DNA of 64,000 nucleotides from positions 1-64,000 of the forward strand of contig JAIMKP010000014.1 of the NCBI GenBank assembly GCA_020692355.1, given 5' to 3'. Source of the DNA: Desulfosporosinus sp. GTDB taxonomy: Bacteria; Bacillota; Desulfitobacteriia; Desulfitobacteriales; Desulfitobacteriaceae. Below the pieces are notes generated by a model. The model had not been told where the DNA came from. It saw only the letters and a program-made list of their open reading frames with translations, and made no database searches. Positions 24,788 to 34,290 of the stretch are shown piece after piece (within the stretch, counting starts at the first letter, position 1; every line of letters starts with the position of its first letter). Position numbers and translations under genes: made by a program.

Positions 24788-27436
24788 ATGGAGATCAAAC
24801 TTGTCCAGGCTGTCGAAGGGGCGAATGTCTATAGTTACCGCCCTGTCATACGTGCTGTTCTGGACATCCAGGAATGGGCAGGAAAGACAAGCGATAGCTT
24901 GGGAGACTTTAATGCCCGTTTGGTTCAAAGTTTACCCGGTTTGGCAGAACATTTTTGTTCAAGGGGGAAACCGGGGGGATTTCTAGAACGGCTTAGGGAA
25001 GGGACATTGATTGGCCATATCATTGAACATGTTACGATAGAATTTCTAACCATGGTGGGGCAGACGATTCCCTATGGTAAAACCATGGTCATGTCTGGTT
25101 CAACTTCCGAATATGAAATCATTTTTAACTATGAGTCCAAAGAAGGGGCGATGGAGGCCTTTTATCAGGCGGTTGGCTTTATTGAGGCATTGCTGAAGGG
25201 AGAACCTGCTGCACCCTCAGAGCATTTGAATAAAATAAAAAAGCAAATAGCCCCCCACGAATTAGGTTTATCCACCAAAGCGATGATTCAAGCGTGTGAG
25301 CGCCGAGGAATTCCGGTAATGCGTTTGAATGAACATAGTCTGTTGCAGCTGGGGTATGGGCGCAATCAACGCCGGGTCCAGGCCGCCATGACCGATGAAA
25401 CGAGCTGCATCGGCGTAGATATTGCCTGTGATAAGGGATTGACTAAACGCCTTCTCCATGAAGCAGGAATCCCAGTGCCACGGGGACGGGTGGCGAAGAC
25501 CGAGGAGGAGGCTTTGAAAGCCTTGCGCTGGTTGGAAAGTCCCGTGGTCGTTAAACCGTATAACGGAAACCAGGGCAAAGGGGTATCCCTGGCTTTGATG
25601 AATGAGGCCGAAGTTCGGGCTGCCTTCCGTGTGGCTCAGGTTTATGGGGATGAGGCCATTGTTGAAGAATATATTGAAGGCCAGCATTACCGTTTGTTGG
25701 TGATTGGGAACAAACTGATCGCAGCCGCTGAACGGATTCCCGCCCATGTCATCGGGGATGGAGTCTCCAGTATCGAAGCCCTGGTGGAAAAAGCCAACCG
25801 CGATCCGCTACGGGGAGAAGACCACGAAAAGGCTTTGACCAAAATAAAGGTCGACCCCGTGGTTCTCTTAACCCTGGCGCAAAAGAACCTGACCGTTTCT
25901 TCCGTTCCGGAAAACGGGGAAGTGGTCTATTTGCGCGATAGTGCTAATTTGAGCACGGGCGGGATAGCGGTCGATGTGACCGATTGGGTGCATTCAGACA
26001 ACGCTAAACTTGCCATTTATGCCGCCAGAGTCGTAGGGTTAGATATTGCAGGGGTCGACTTGGTCATAGAGGATATTACCCAGTCCTACCGGAGCGCCAA
26101 TGGCCAGATTATTGAAATCAATGCGGCCCCAGGCATTCGTATGCACCACTTTCCTTCATTGGGTAAGGCTAGGGATGTAGGGAAGATTCTCGTTGACCGG
26201 GTCATTCCTACAGGGAATGCGCGCATCCCGATCGTCGCCATTACCGGAACAAATGGTAAGACCACGACAACGCGTCTCATCGGGCGGATGCTTTCTGATC
26301 AGAATTTGGATGTGGGCATGACTACCACAGATGGTATCTACATTAAGGGAGAACGCTTGGTTGAGGGAGACACCACAGGACCGGAGAGTGCCCGCATCGT
26401 ACTTAGGCATCCAGATGTACAGGTGGCGGTGCTGGAGACCGCCAGAGGTGGAATCCTGCGAGCGGGGATCGCTTATGATTATGCGGATGTCGCGGTGGTG
26501 ACGAATGTGTCGGGTGATCATTTGGGGCAATACGGTATCGAGACCCTGGAGGATTTGGCCCATGTTAAAAGCCTAGTTGCTGAGGTTGTGAAGCCCCATA
26601 GTTATGTGGTTCTTAATGCAGATGATCCTTATGTTGTAGCCATGGCTAAAAAAACCAAGGGGAGAGTTATTTATTTCAGTATCCATAAAGACAATATTCA
26701 TGTCCGCAAGCATCTGGGCCTCGGCGGAACGGCTATTTTTGTCCGCCGCGGGATAATTCTTCTCTGTCAGGGGTCGCAAATTTATAGAATGGGTGCAGTT
26801 AGGCAGCTGCCGATCACCCTTGAGGGGATGGCGGTGCACAATATCCAAAATGCGTTGGCAGCCTTGGCGGCGGGTTGGGCTTTAGGCTTAAGCGCTGAGA
26901 CGATGCGTAAATCCCTACAGAACTTTCACTCAGACGAAATAGACAGCCGAGGTCGCTTAAATTTCTACAATCTGTCCGGTGTAAACGTCTGTATCGACTA
27001 TGGGCATAATGCCGAAGGGATCAAGACGGTTATTAGTACCTTGAAGAAATTTAAGCCTTCCGCTTTAGTAGGTTGTATCACGGTGCCGGGAGATCGCTCA
27101 GATGCAACCGTGCGGGAGGTCGCCCAGGTGGCAGCCAGGGGTTTTCAGCGTTTGATTATCCGGGAAGATGAAGATTTGCGCGGGCGACGGCCTGGAGAAA
27201 TTGCCGGGATGCTCTATGCAGAAGCAGTGGCTTCTGGAATGGCTCCGGAACGGATCGAGAGGGTGCTTCCGGAACGGGAGGCTTTCCAATATGGACTTGA
27301 TACTTGTGTACCAGGGGAGATGTTTGTTATGTTTTATGAACATCTGGAGCCGATTGAAGAAGAGATCCGAAAGCGCATGGACAAAAACCCCGTCATCAAA
27401 TCGGCTGAATTGGCTATTGGGGGGGCTGGTAAGTAA
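24788..27436 (+). CDS. cphA: Cyanophycin synthetase
   Basis: 882 residues. Three regions are seen: the N-terminal CphA domain (about 1-160), an ATP-grasp domain (about 220-470; VVKPYNGNQGKGVS and EINAAPG) that adds aspartate to the chain, and a Mur-ligase-like domain (about 480-880; ITGTNGKTTTTRL P-loop, NVSGDHLG, INYGHN-like IDYGHNAEG) that adds arginine. Start ATG 24788 has AAGGAGG about 11 bases upstream; ATG 24761 would add nine residues but lacks a good site. With cphB it makes a nitrogen/energy storage polymer cycle, known experimentally for CphA of Desulfitobacterium hafniense. The operon ends in a hairpin overlapping the stop codon. Confidence 0.95.
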   Translation: MEIKLVQAVEGANVYSYRPVIRAVLDIQEWAGKTSDSLGDFNARLVQSLPGLAEHFCSRGKPGGFLERLREGTLIGHIIEHVTIEFLTMVGQTIPYGKTMVMSGSTSEYEIIFNYESKEGAMEAFYQAVGFIEALLKGEPAAPSEHLNKIKKQIAPHELGLSTKAMIQACERRGIPVMRLNEHSLLQLGYGRNQRRVQAAMTDETSCIGVDIACDKGLTKRLLHEAGIPVPRGRVAKTEEEALKALRWLESPVVVKPYNGNQGKGVSLALMNEAEVRAAFRVAQVYGDEAIVEEYIEGQHYRLLVIGNKLIAAAERIPAHVIGDGVSSIEALVEKANRDPLRGEDHEKALTKIKVDPVVLLTLAQKNLTVSSVPENGEVVYLRDSANLSTGGIAVDVTDWVHSDNAKLAIYAARVVGLDIAGVDLVIEDITQSYRSANGQIIEINAAPGIRMHHFPSLGKARDVGKILVDRVIPTGNARIPIVAITGTNGKTTTTRLIGRMLSDQNLDVGMTTTDGIYIKGERLVEGDTTGPESARIVLRHPDVQVAVLETARGGILRAGIAYDYADVAVVTNVSGDHLGQYGIETLEDLAHVKSLVAEVVKPHSYVVLNADDPYVVAMAKKTKGRVIYFSIHKDNIHVRKHLGLGGTAIFVRRGIILLCQGSQIYRMGAVRQLPITLEGMAVHNIQNALAALAAGWALGLSAETMRKSLQNFHSDEIDSRGRLNFYNLSGVNVCIDYGHNAEGIKTVISTLKKFKPSALVGCITVPGDRSDATVREVAQVAARGFQRLIIREDEDLRGRRPGEIAGMLYAEAVASGMAPERIERVLPEREAFQYGLDTCVPGEMFVMFYEHLEPIEEEIRKRMDKNPVIKSAELAIGGAGK

Positions 27437-27459
27437 GAGCGGGCAAGTCCGCTCTTTTT
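27436..27459 (+). terminator. Terminator after cphB-cphA
   Basis: AGAGCGG (27436-27442), 6-nt loop, CCGCTCT (27449-27455), then TTTT. The stem begins at the last base of the cphA stop codon. Confidence 0.85.
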
Positions 27460-27542
27460 GCGTGGGTGCTTCTGGAACTTATCCTGAAAAACCGCTATAA
27501 TAAGAGGAAAAGCCTAAAGAATGTTCGGAAAGGATTCGAGGA

Positions 27543-28412
27543 ATGCAAAGCGATTCGGTGACAATGTTCGCCTATGCCAAAGTGAATTTAGCCTTAGCGA
27601 TCACGGGCTGGAAAGAGGGGTTTCATCAACTGGAAACCATTATGCAGTCGATCGAGACCCATGATCTGGTCTGGGTGAAACGGCAGAGTGAGGGTATTGT
27701 CTGTGAGTGCGGTGATTTAAGCGGCCCGCAAAACTTGGCCTTTAAGGCTGCGGACCTGTTTCTCAGGTATTTGGGTAAGCCTGAAGGGATAGAAATAAGG
27801 ATCACGAAAAACATCCCACTGCAAGCGGGTTTGGCCGGAGGGAGCAGTGATGCCGCAGCCGTATTGCGGGCTTTGAACAGGCTGTTTCACGAACCGTTCA
27901 GCTCGGCGGAGCTGGAAGGGATGGCGCGCTTGTGTGGCTCAGATGTTCCGTTTTGCTTAAGCGGAGGGACAAAATGGGCGATTGGACGAGGGGATCAGAT
28001 GGAAAGGCTTCCAGAACCACCTGACTTGGATCTCGTGTTGATCAAACCTCAGCGGGGAGTCGACACGGCAGAAGCCTATCGACGCTTTGCCGCAAAACCG
28101 GTTTATCGACATTTGGAGCGGGGGCGTTGGGCTAATTTTCTCAAGGGAGGCGACAAGGAAGGGATCGCGCAAATGCTATTCAATGATTTGGAGCCTGTGT
28201 CCGTAGTACTTGTCCCTGAGATTGACGAAGCGAAAAGGAAACTGAGAGAAGCAGGCTGCCTCGGTACTCTAATGTCGGGCAGTGGTTCAGCGGTGTTTGG
28301 GATCGCGAAGGATGCCGAACAGGCGCAGTTCATTGCGGAGCGGTTGCGGTGGCAAGGTTTTAACACTTGGGCGACGAGGAGCATTTGTTCAGAAGAAGTT
28401 GGAAAGGGGTAA
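27543..28412 (+). CDS. ispE: 4-diphosphocytidyl-2-C-methyl-D-erythritol kinase
   Basis: 289 residues of the GHMP kinase family: AYAKVNLAL at the start, the ATP loop PLQAGLAGGSSDAAA (about 96-110), SDVPFCLSGG, and MSGSGSAVFGI near the C terminus. It phosphorylates CDP-ME in the MEP isoprenoid pathway. In B. subtilis ispE also sits between the yabG area and purR. A TATAAT at 27495-27500 is a likely -10. The GntR gene starts 5 nt after its stop. Confidence 0.95.
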   Translation: MQSDSVTMFAYAKVNLALAITGWKEGFHQLETIMQSIETHDLVWVKRQSEGIVCECGDLSGPQNLAFKAADLFLRYLGKPEGIEIRITKNIPLQAGLAGGSSDAAAVLRALNRLFHEPFSSAELEGMARLCGSDVPFCLSGGTKWAIGRGDQMERLPEPPDLDLVLIKPQRGVDTAEAYRRFAAKPVYRHLERGRWANFLKGGDKEGIAQMLFNDLEPVSVVLVPEIDEAKRKLREAGCLGTLMSGSGSAVFGIAKDAEQAQFIAERLRWQGFNTWATRSICSEEVGKG

Positions 28413-28417
28413 GAAGC

Positions 28418-29110
28418 ATGGAGAGACGTTTGGTACCGGTGAAGTTGGACAGTTACAAGCCGCTCAGGGAGATTGTATTTGAGTCTATGCGCGAGGCGAT
28501 CATTCAGGGAGTTTTGAGGCCAGGAGAACGCCTTATGGAAATTCAGTTGGCCGAAGAGATGGGAGTAAGCCGGACGCCGGTGCGGGAGGCGATTCGCAAA
28601 CTGGAGCTGGAGGGTTTTGTCGTTATGATTCCCCGCAAAGGGGCGTATGTGGCCGGAGTTTCCCTGAAGGACATGGCTGACGTGTTCGAGATCCGGGCCG
28701 CATTGGAAGGGCTTGCCGCAGGCTTGGCTGCCGAACGGATCACGGATGAAGAACTTGAACTAATGGAGCGGGTTCTTCTGTTTGATGAAAGCCTGGAACC
28801 TGATCTGGAGCAGATTGTTGCATCGGACACGGACTTCCATGCCCTCGTGTACAAGTCCAGCCGCAATGAACGCTTGGTACAGATCCTAGGAAACCTGCGT
28901 GAGCATTTTCAGCGTTTTCGTTCCACCTCCCTGGCCGTGCCTGGACGGGTTAAAGTTGCGATCGAGGAGCACCGTACGATCGTGGAGGCCTTGGGGCGGC
29001 ATGATGTGGCCGAAGCTCAGGAACTGGCAACTCAACACATCGTGACAGCCGAAAATGTCCTTTTCGAAGCACTGCGGACACAGGGCGGGGTCAACCAGGA
29101 TTCGGAGTGA
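28418..29110 (+). CDS. GntR-family transcriptional regulator (FCD domain)
   Basis: 230 residues. An N-terminal winged helix (about 12-75; RLMEIQLAEEMGVSRTPVREAIRKLE) is followed by an all-helical FCD ligand domain (about 85-220) with the metal-binding Asp/His set (DTDFHALVY, EEHRTIVEAL, ATQHI). The ligand is unknown; FCD regulators commonly sense organic acids or sugar acids. ATG 28418 follows AAAGGGG; five bases separate it from ispE, so the two are probably cotranscribed. This gene has no counterpart between ispE and purR in B. subtilis. Confidence 0.9.
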   Translation: MERRLVPVKLDSYKPLREIVFESMREAIIQGVLRPGERLMEIQLAEEMGVSRTPVREAIRKLELEGFVVMIPRKGAYVAGVSLKDMADVFEIRAALEGLAAGLAAERITDEELELMERVLLFDESLEPDLEQIVASDTDFHALVYKSSRNERLVQILGNLREHFQRFRSTSLAVPGRVKVAIEEHRTIVEALGRHDVAEAQELATQHIVTAENVLFEALRTQGGVNQDSE

Positions 29111-29128
29111 TGAGAACGAAAAGGTTGT

Positions 29129-29959
29129 GTGAAGTGTGTTAAGACGATGAAAAGAGCGGAACGCCTTGTGGCTATAACTCAAATTCTCATGGCTAAACCC
29201 AATGTCTTAATTCCTCTAACGGTGCTTTCGGAGCGTTTTGCTGCCGCCAAATCGACGATCAGCGAAGATTTGGTGGTGGTAAAAGAAGGGTTTCAGCTTT
29301 CTAGACAGGGATATATTGAAACAATGCCAGGGGCGCTTGGAGGGGTTCGCTATATTCCGGATCTTGATGGGGCAGAGGTCGGCCAGTTTCTCAGTGAACT
29401 GGCGGCTCGGCTGAGTGTGAAAGAGCGGATTTTAGCCGGAGGATACCTCTACATGACCGATCTTCTCTTTGATCCTGCGGTTCTCCGCCCTCTGGGTCTC
29501 ATCTTCGCGAAAATTTTTCGGTCCCAGAAACTGGATGCTGTGGTCACGATCGAGACAAAAGGGATCCCATTGGCCTTAGTGACGGCTGAAGCCCTAGGGG
29601 TACCGATGATCATTATCCGGCACGGGAATAAAGTGACAGAGGGAACGTCTGTGAACATCAACTTTGTTTCCGGTTCATCCCAGCGGATTCAGACGATGTC
29701 GCTTTCCCGCAGAGCGCTCGAACCAGGCCGGCGGGTTCTAATATTAGATGATTTTATGAAAGCGGGTGGGACGGCCATAGGGATGATCCAACTGATGAAG
29801 GAATTTGAAGCCCATGTGGTTGGGGTAGGGATGTTAGTTGAATCGGCGTTAGGGCATTTCCCCAAACTGGTTGAGGAATATCAGGCATTACTCAAGTTGA
29901 CCGAACTGGATGTTTCCGGACGAGTGGTTGTTACTCCCGTGGTAGCATTTGCTCAGTAA
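29129..29959 (+). CDS. purR: Purine operon repressor PurR
   Basis: 276 residues with an N-terminal winged helix (about 7-75) and a C-terminal phosphoribosyltransferase-like domain whose PRPP loop reads LILDDFMKAGGTA. In B. subtilis PurR represses purine genes and PRPP relieves repression, or (p)ppGpp strengthens it. The start is GTG 29129 just after AAAAGG, or ATG 29147 (270 residues), which matches other PurR N termini better but lacks a ribosome binding site. The stop codon is part of a palindromic repeat. yabJ/ridA, normally next, is missing; spoVG follows. Confidence 0.92.
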   Translation: MKCVKTMKRAERLVAITQILMAKPNVLIPLTVLSERFAAAKSTISEDLVVVKEGFQLSRQGYIETMPGALGGVRYIPDLDGAEVGQFLSELAARLSVKERILAGGYLYMTDLLFDPAVLRPLGLIFAKIFRSQKLDAVVTIETKGIPLALVTAEALGVPMIIIRHGNKVTEGTSVNINFVSGSSQRIQTMSLSRRALEPGRRVLILDDFMKAGGTAIGMIQLMKEFEAHVVGVGMLVESALGHFPKLVEEYQALLKLTELDVSGRVVVTPVVAFAQ

Positions 29960-29982
29960 ACGCGTTTTGCGTAAAGCAAAAT
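29955..29982. repeat. Degenerate copy of the AGTGAACTCGTTTTGC palindrome at the purR stop
   Basis: AGTAAACGCGTTTTGC (29955-29970), loop GTAAA, then GCAAAAT (29976-29982). The left arm overlaps the purR TAA (29957-29959). It belongs to the repeat family described for 40025-40060; the right arm has decayed. Confidence 0.6.
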
Positions 29983-30014
29983 AAAGAAAAGAATGAAATT
30001 TTTCGGAATATCCA

Positions 30015-30043
30015 GGAGGATTTTTTTACCAAGCAGAGAATAT
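30015..30043 (+). promoter_or_regulatory. Sigma-H promoter of spoVG
   Basis: GGAGGATTT (30015-30023) matches the sigma-H -35 consensus RnAGGAwww at every fixed position, and AGAGAATAT (30035-30043) matches the -10 RnnGAATww, with an 11-bp spacer. B. subtilis spoVG is a classic sigma-H gene, so match and context agree. It lies 47 nt before the start codon. Confidence 0.85.
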
Positions 30044-30089
30044 TCAATGTACGAGCCGGATTTCCGATATGGGAGGGTGGTGATGCACA

Positions 30090-30344
30090 ATGAATATTAC
30101 AGATGTACGGGTTCGGAAGGTTAATGTTGAAGGCAAGATGAAAGCCGTAGTTTCTGTGACTTTCGACAATGCTTTTGTTGTCCACGATGTCAAGGTTGTC
30201 GAAGGTACAAATGGGTTGTTTGTGGCCATGCCGAGCCGGAAGACGCCTGAAGGGGAATTTCGTGATATCGCTCATCCCATTTCTGCAGCGGCGCGTGAAG
30301 TGATCCAGTCAGCGGTTTTGAAGGCTTATCAAGAAGCGATGTAA
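30090..30344 (+). CDS. spoVG: SpoVG, RNA/DNA-binding regulator
   Basis: 84 residues, full-length Spo[13 protein letters not shown], then [15 protein letters not shown] and [10 protein letters not shown]. In Bacillus it affects asymmetric septation and cortex formation; in other Firmicutes it binds nucleic acids and tunes gene expression. ATG 30090 follows GGGAGGGTGGTGAT. It is preceded by a sigma-H promoter and followed by a terminator, so it is monocistronic. Confidence 0.96.
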   Translation: MNITDVRVRKVNVEGKMKAVVSVTFDNAFVVHDVKVVEGTNGLFVAMPSRKTPEGEFRDIAHPISAAAREVIQSAVLKAYQEAM

Positions 30345-30352
30345 ATGACAAG

Positions 30353-30383
30353 GAGGTCCTTGAGGGGGCCTCTGTTTTTTTTT
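30353..30383 (+). terminator. Terminator after spoVG
   Basis: GAGGTCC (30353-30359) pairs with GGGCCTC (30366-30372) including one G-U pair, followed by TG and nine T (30375-30383). Confidence 0.87.
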
Positions 30384-30491
30384 ATTAAGCTAAGTACAAA
30401 GGAATTCCCCGATCAAGAAATTTAGGGTATAATATTTTAGTTGAGGTTAAACTATTCCCATCGGGGAGAGGAAAACTGGAGGCGGACATTC

Positions 30492-31844
30492 ATGCCGAAG
30501 TGGGCAGCAGTTATCATGGCAGCGGGCAAAGGGACGCGGATGAAGTCGAAGTTGCCTAAAGTCATGCATAGGTTGGCAGGTAAACCTCTCATTGCTCATG
30601 TATTCGATACGGTTCAGCAGATTGGCATAGATAAGACGATTTTGATTCTCGGTCATGGAAAAGAGCCGATCGAAAGCTATTTTAGAGGGAAAGTTCAAGT
30701 GGTTTTTCAGGACGAACAATTAGGAACAGGACACGCGGTGATGCAGGCTCTGCCAGAACTCGAAGGGGTTGACCATGTTCTGGTTCTGAGCGGGGATCAA
30801 CCCTTGTTTAGGGTGGAGACGCTGCAGCATCTCTTAGATGTCCACGAAAGGGAAGATGCGGTAGCTACAGTATTAACAGCCTGCTTTCAGGATCCTTTCG
30901 GTTATGGTCGGATTGTCCGCAGTGGGGGAGCCTTTCAGATGATCGTGGAAGAAAAGGACGCCCAACCGGAGGAGCGCTTGATTGCTGAAATCAATACGGG
31001 AACGTATGGTTTCAAGGTGTCGGCACTGAGGGAGGCCTTAGCGGAGTTGACCCCTCAGAATGCTCAAGGAGAATATTACCTAACAGGGGTTTTTGATGTC
31101 TTTCAACGTAGCCACAATAAGGTTGCAACGGCGCTGGTTGAAGACCCCGGTGAAGCGCTGGGGATCAATAGCAGGGTGCAGCTGGCAGAGGCGGAGCGCA
31201 CCCTGCGGCAGCGCATTCTGGCTTACTGGATGGCTGAAGGGGTTACGATTGTGGATCCTGACACCACCCATATTGATGCGGAAGTGGAGCTTGCTCAGGA
31301 CGTCATCGTCCTTCCGTTTACCATGCTACAAGGACGGACCACGATTGGGGAGGATGCGATCATTGGCCCCCATGTACTTTTGGATTGTTGCCGCTGTGGC
31401 AAGGGCTCGGAGATTACACATACCGTGGCTCGGGAAGTGGTTGTGGGAGACGGATGCAAGGTCGGCCCGTTTGCTTATTTGCGGCCGGGAACCGAACTGG
31501 GCTCAGACGTGAAAGTCGGGGATTTTGTCGAGGTTAAAAATAGTAAAGTAGGGCAGGGTTCGAAGATACCTCATCTGAGCTATATTGGGGATGCTGACAT
31601 TGGACAAGCCGTAAATATTGGGGCAGGGACAATCACGTGCAATTATGATGGAATGAAAAAGTATCTGACCGTAATCGGGGATCACTGCTTCGTCGGCAGC
31701 AATTCCAACTTAGTCGCCCCCGTGACGGTAGGGGAAGGGGCTTATATAGGGGCGGGTTCGACCATTACCAAGGATGTCCCAGCCAGGGCGCTGGCGGTTG
31801 AACGCAGCCGCCAAGTCATCCGAGAAGATTGGCATCGCGAATAG
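30492..31844 (+). CDS. glmU: Bifunctional UDP-N-acetylglucosamine pyrophosphorylase / glucosamine-1-phosphate N-acetyltransferase
   Basis: 450 residues. The uridylyltransferase half (about 1-228) opens with AAVIMAAGKGTRMKSKLPK and includes GTGHAVMQA and the catalytic SGDQPLF (SGDxP). The C-terminal half (about 250-450) is a left-handed beta helix of hexapeptide repeats ending with GAGTITCNYDG and GSNSNLVAPV. It makes UDP-GlcNAc for peptidoglycan. ATG 30492 follows GGAGG; the in-frame ATG 30441 would add 17 unrelated residues. A TATAAT at 30428-30433 is the likely -10. prs follows after 24 nt. Confidence 0.96.
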   Translation: MPKWAAVIMAAGKGTRMKSKLPKVMHRLAGKPLIAHVFDTVQQIGIDKTILILGHGKEPIESYFRGKVQVVFQDEQLGTGHAVMQALPELEGVDHVLVLSGDQPLFRVETLQHLLDVHEREDAVATVLTACFQDPFGYGRIVRSGGAFQMIVEEKDAQPEERLIAEINTGTYGFKVSALREALAELTPQNAQGEYYLTGVFDVFQRSHNKVATALVEDPGEALGINSRVQLAEAERTLRQRILAYWMAEGVTIVDPDTTHIDAEVELAQDVIVLPFTMLQGRTTIGEDAIIGPHVLLDCCRCGKGSEITHTVAREVVVGDGCKVGPFAYLRPGTELGSDVKVGDFVEVKNSKVGQGSKIPHLSYIGDADIGQAVNIGAGTITCNYDGMKKYLTVIGDHCFVGSNSNLVAPVTVGEGAYIGAGSTITKDVPARALAVERSRQVIREDWHRE

Positions 31845-31868
31845 AGTGATAGGGGGATTAAAAGAGTC

Positions 31869-32810
31869 ATGTCATCCAAGGAATTAAAAATCTTTTGCGG
31901 AAATGCGAACCGAGAACTCGCTCGGGAAATCGGAGAGTACTTGGGGGTTTCGTTGGGAGAATCCAAAGTCAAGCGTTTCCAGGACGGAGAGATCTCGATA
32001 GCTATTGATGAGAGTGTGCGGGGAGCAGACATTTTTGTCGTTCAGCCTACTTGTGCGCCAACGAATGACAACATTATGGAACTCTTAATCATGATCGATG
32101 CCCTGAAGCGGGCCTCTGCCCGGCGGATTACGGCGGTCATGCCCTATTATGGTTATGCACGCCAGGAGCGCAAAGCGCGGGCGAGAGACCCTATTACGGC
32201 CAAGTTGATGGCGAATTTGATCACGACGGCTGGAGCGGATCGGGTCGTGACCATGGATCTGCATGCTCCGGCGATTCAGGGCTTTTTTGATATCCCTGTC
32301 GATCATTTGCCGGGTGTCCCGATCCTGGCTGAATATTTCAAGGAAAAGGACTTCTTGGATTTAGTGGTGGTCTCCCCGGACTTAGGCGGAGTGACGCGCG
32401 CGCGGAGTTTGGCCGAACGGATTGGAGCTTCAATTGCCATTATTGACAAGAGACGCCCTGAACCCAATGTTTCCGAAATCATGCATGTAATTGGGGAGTT
32501 CAAAGGGAAAACGGCGATCATGATCGATGATATTATTGATACGGCAGGAACCATCACGCAAGGAGCGCAGGCCTTGATCGAACGGGGAGCGAAGGAAGTG
32601 TACGCCTGCTGCACGCACCCGGTGCTCTCTGGCCCGGCTATCGAGCGTTTGGAGAACTCAGTGTTTAAAGAAGTCATCGTGACCAATACGATTCCCCTTG
32701 ATGCAGAAAGAAGCCTGCCCAAGATGAAGGTGCTTTCGGTGGCACCCTTGCTGGGGGAGGCTATTGTGAGGATTCACGAAGACCTGTCAGTCAGCAAGCT
32801 GTTCAGTTAA
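31869..32810 (+). CDS. prs: Ribose-phosphate pyrophosphokinase
   Basis: 313 residues. PRPP synthase marks include [10 protein letters not shown], the flexible-loop [35 protein letters not shown] and the PRPP loop [12 protein letters not shown]. It supplies PRPP for purines, pyrimidines, histidine and NAD (nadC lies in this window). glmU-prs is a conserved pair. Confidence 0.97.
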   Translation: MSSKELKIFCGNANRELAREIGEYLGVSLGESKVKRFQDGEISIAIDESVRGADIFVVQPTCAPTNDNIMELLIMIDALKRASARRITAVMPYYGYARQERKARARDPITAKLMANLITTAGADRVVTMDLHAPAIQGFFDIPVDHLPGVPILAEYFKEKDFLDLVVVSPDLGGVTRARSLAERIGASIAIIDKRRPEPNVSEIMHVIGEFKGKTAIMIDDIIDTAGTITQGAQALIERGAKEVYACCTHPVLSGPAIERLENSVFKEVIVTNTIPLDAERSLPKMKVLSVAPLLGEAIVRIHEDLSVSKLFS

Positions 32811-32837
32811 GTGTGTGCTTAAACACCCCAGGAATAT

Positions 32838-32874
32838 TGATTCGATGTTTCGCTTTAGCAAAACGAGTTCACTA
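32838..32874. repeat. Palindromic repeat copy between prs and the PRC-barrel gene
   Basis: GCAAAACGAGTTCACT (32858-32873) with loop TTTA and a decayed partner arm upstream. Read on the minus strand, the intact arm begins in the TAG stop codon of the PRC-barrel gene, the same placement as at prsA. Confidence 0.6.
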
Positions 32875-33600
32875 TTCCAGGGGTTGTTTGTCTATGGGGT
32901 TTTCTACGTCTTCCGATGCTGGCTTCGAGACGGTGTTCTCATGGGTTATGGTACTATCTTCGGCGTCGGTCAGAACCACTGTAGCTTCGGTGGCGGAGTC
33001 TTTTTTGCGGAAATATTTGCTGATGTTTTGGGTTTTTTCGCTCGCCAAATGAGATGTGGAATGGATGAGCGATTTCAGGGTATCATTCAGACCTTTGTCG
33101 GCGACGGCCAGAAGGCGTTCGCTTCCTTTCTGAGCCACGATGGCATCGGGGCCTATCGTGACGAGCTGCTCAGCTTGGAGATAGGCGCGACCGTTGATGA
33201 GGCCACCGAGCTTGCCGCCCGAGATTTCAAGGTGTGTGACTTGGCCGGTATCGGGGTTCACGAAGTATTCTTCAGCGACCCCAAGGATCTTGCCGGATTC
33301 CGTGACCACTTTGGTGCCAATGATCCCGAGCTTTTCTTTCAAAAGATCCAGGATCTCCGGGAGACTCGCCGATTTTTCGACATAGCTTTCTTTGTCAATC
33401 GTGATCGCATCTTCGCCCACGCTGACGACCTTGGTATAAGGGATGATACGCTGATCTTTGAAGAAACCTTTGGGATCGATAACCAAAGCTGCAACGGCTT
33501 TTTCCTGGGCATTTAGGATCAGGCTTTTGACATACCCGATCTGCTGTCCTTCTCTAAGGGAAATGATGGGAAGGGAGAGGAATTTGCGACTGGGTTTCAT
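32872..33600 (-). CDS. PRC-barrel domain protein
   Basis: 242 residues with two PRC-barrel units: about 5-75 ([28 protein letters not shown]) and about 85-165 ([30 protein letters not shown] split by KLG). The remaining 80 residues are acidic and probably disordered. PRC barrels occur in RimM, photosynthetic reaction centres and YlmC/YmxH-type sporulation-associated proteins; no specific function can be assigned. ATG 33600 follows GAGGTGG; codons further up lack a site. It sits where ctc (rplY) lies in B. subtilis and is divergent from pth. Confidence 0.82.
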   Translation of the reverse strand: MKPSRKFLSLPIISLREGQQIGYVKSLILNAQEKAVAALVIDPKGFFKDQRIIPYTKVVSVGEDAITIDKESYVEKSASLPEILDLLKEKLGIIGTKVVTESGKILGVAEEYFVNPDTGQVTHLEISGGKLGGLINGRAYLQAEQLVTIGPDAIVAQKGSERLLAVADKGLNDTLKSLIHSTSHLASEKTQNISKYFRKKDSATEATVVLTDAEDSTITHENTVSKPASEDVENPIDKQPLE

Positions 33601-33681
33601 CTTTTTTACCACCTCATTTCGTGTACCGTCCGTTGGAAAACAATTCTTCTGCTTGATGAATATGCTTGTGGGGGCGAGATT

Positions 33682-34239
33682 ATGAAGGTTGTTGTCGGGC
33701 TGGGCAATCCCGGAATCGAATACGCTGAGACGCGTCATAATGTGGGCTTTGTCCTGGTGGATATGCTGGCAGAGGCCTGGGGTTTGAGTTTTAGGTCGAA
33801 GTATCAAGGACTTCTAGCCGAGGGTGCATGGCGTGGTGAACGGATTTTCCTGTTCAAACCTCAAACCTATATGAATTTGAGCGGTCGGGCTGTCCGCGAG
33901 CTGACCGCCTTTTATAAAATCCCGCCTGAAGAGCTTTTGGTGGTTCATGATGATTTGGATCTCTCTTTGGGAAAGATCCGTTTACGCCCGCAAGGGAGTG
34001 CAGGCGGACATAATGGAATTCGTTCCCTGTTGGCTGAATTGGGGACGGAGTTATTCTGGCGTTTAAAGTTGGGAATCGGTCGCCCGCCGCAGGGTTGGGA
34101 CAGTGCCAAGTTCGTCTTGGGCCGTTTTACGGATGAGGAGATTCCGTTGCTTGAGGATGCTTTGGGTAAATCTGGGAAGCTGGTTCAGTTATGGCTTTCC
34201 GGAGAAAGCGAGAAGGGGATGAATCTTTATCATCGCTAG
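33682..34239 (+). CDS. pth: Peptidyl-tRNA hydrolase
   Basis: 185 residues, full length. [19 protein letters not shown] (catalytic His in RHN), [17 protein letters not shown] (catalytic Asp) and [12 protein letters not shown] are all in place. It frees tRNA from stalled peptidyl-tRNA. The order pth-fin-mfd is that of B. subtilis (spoVC-fin-mfd). Confidence 0.96.
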   Translation: MKVVVGLGNPGIEYAETRHNVGFVLVDMLAEAWGLSFRSKYQGLLAEGAWRGERIFLFKPQTYMNLSGRAVRELTAFYKIPPEELLVVHDDLDLSLGKIRLRPQGSAGGHNGIRSLLAELGTELFWRLKLGIGRPPQGWDSAKFVLGRFTDEEIPLLEDALGKSGKLVQLWLSGESEKGMNLYHR

Positions 34240-34290
34240 GGTATAAGGGGAATGAGGCAGGGTAACCCTATGAACATGGAGGTGTAAGAC

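Noticed and set aside
32815-33516. 233-residue plus-strand frame opposite the PRC-barrel gene
   Set aside because: The minus-strand frame has two recognisable PRC-barrel units and a good ribosome binding site; the plus frame is its shadow.
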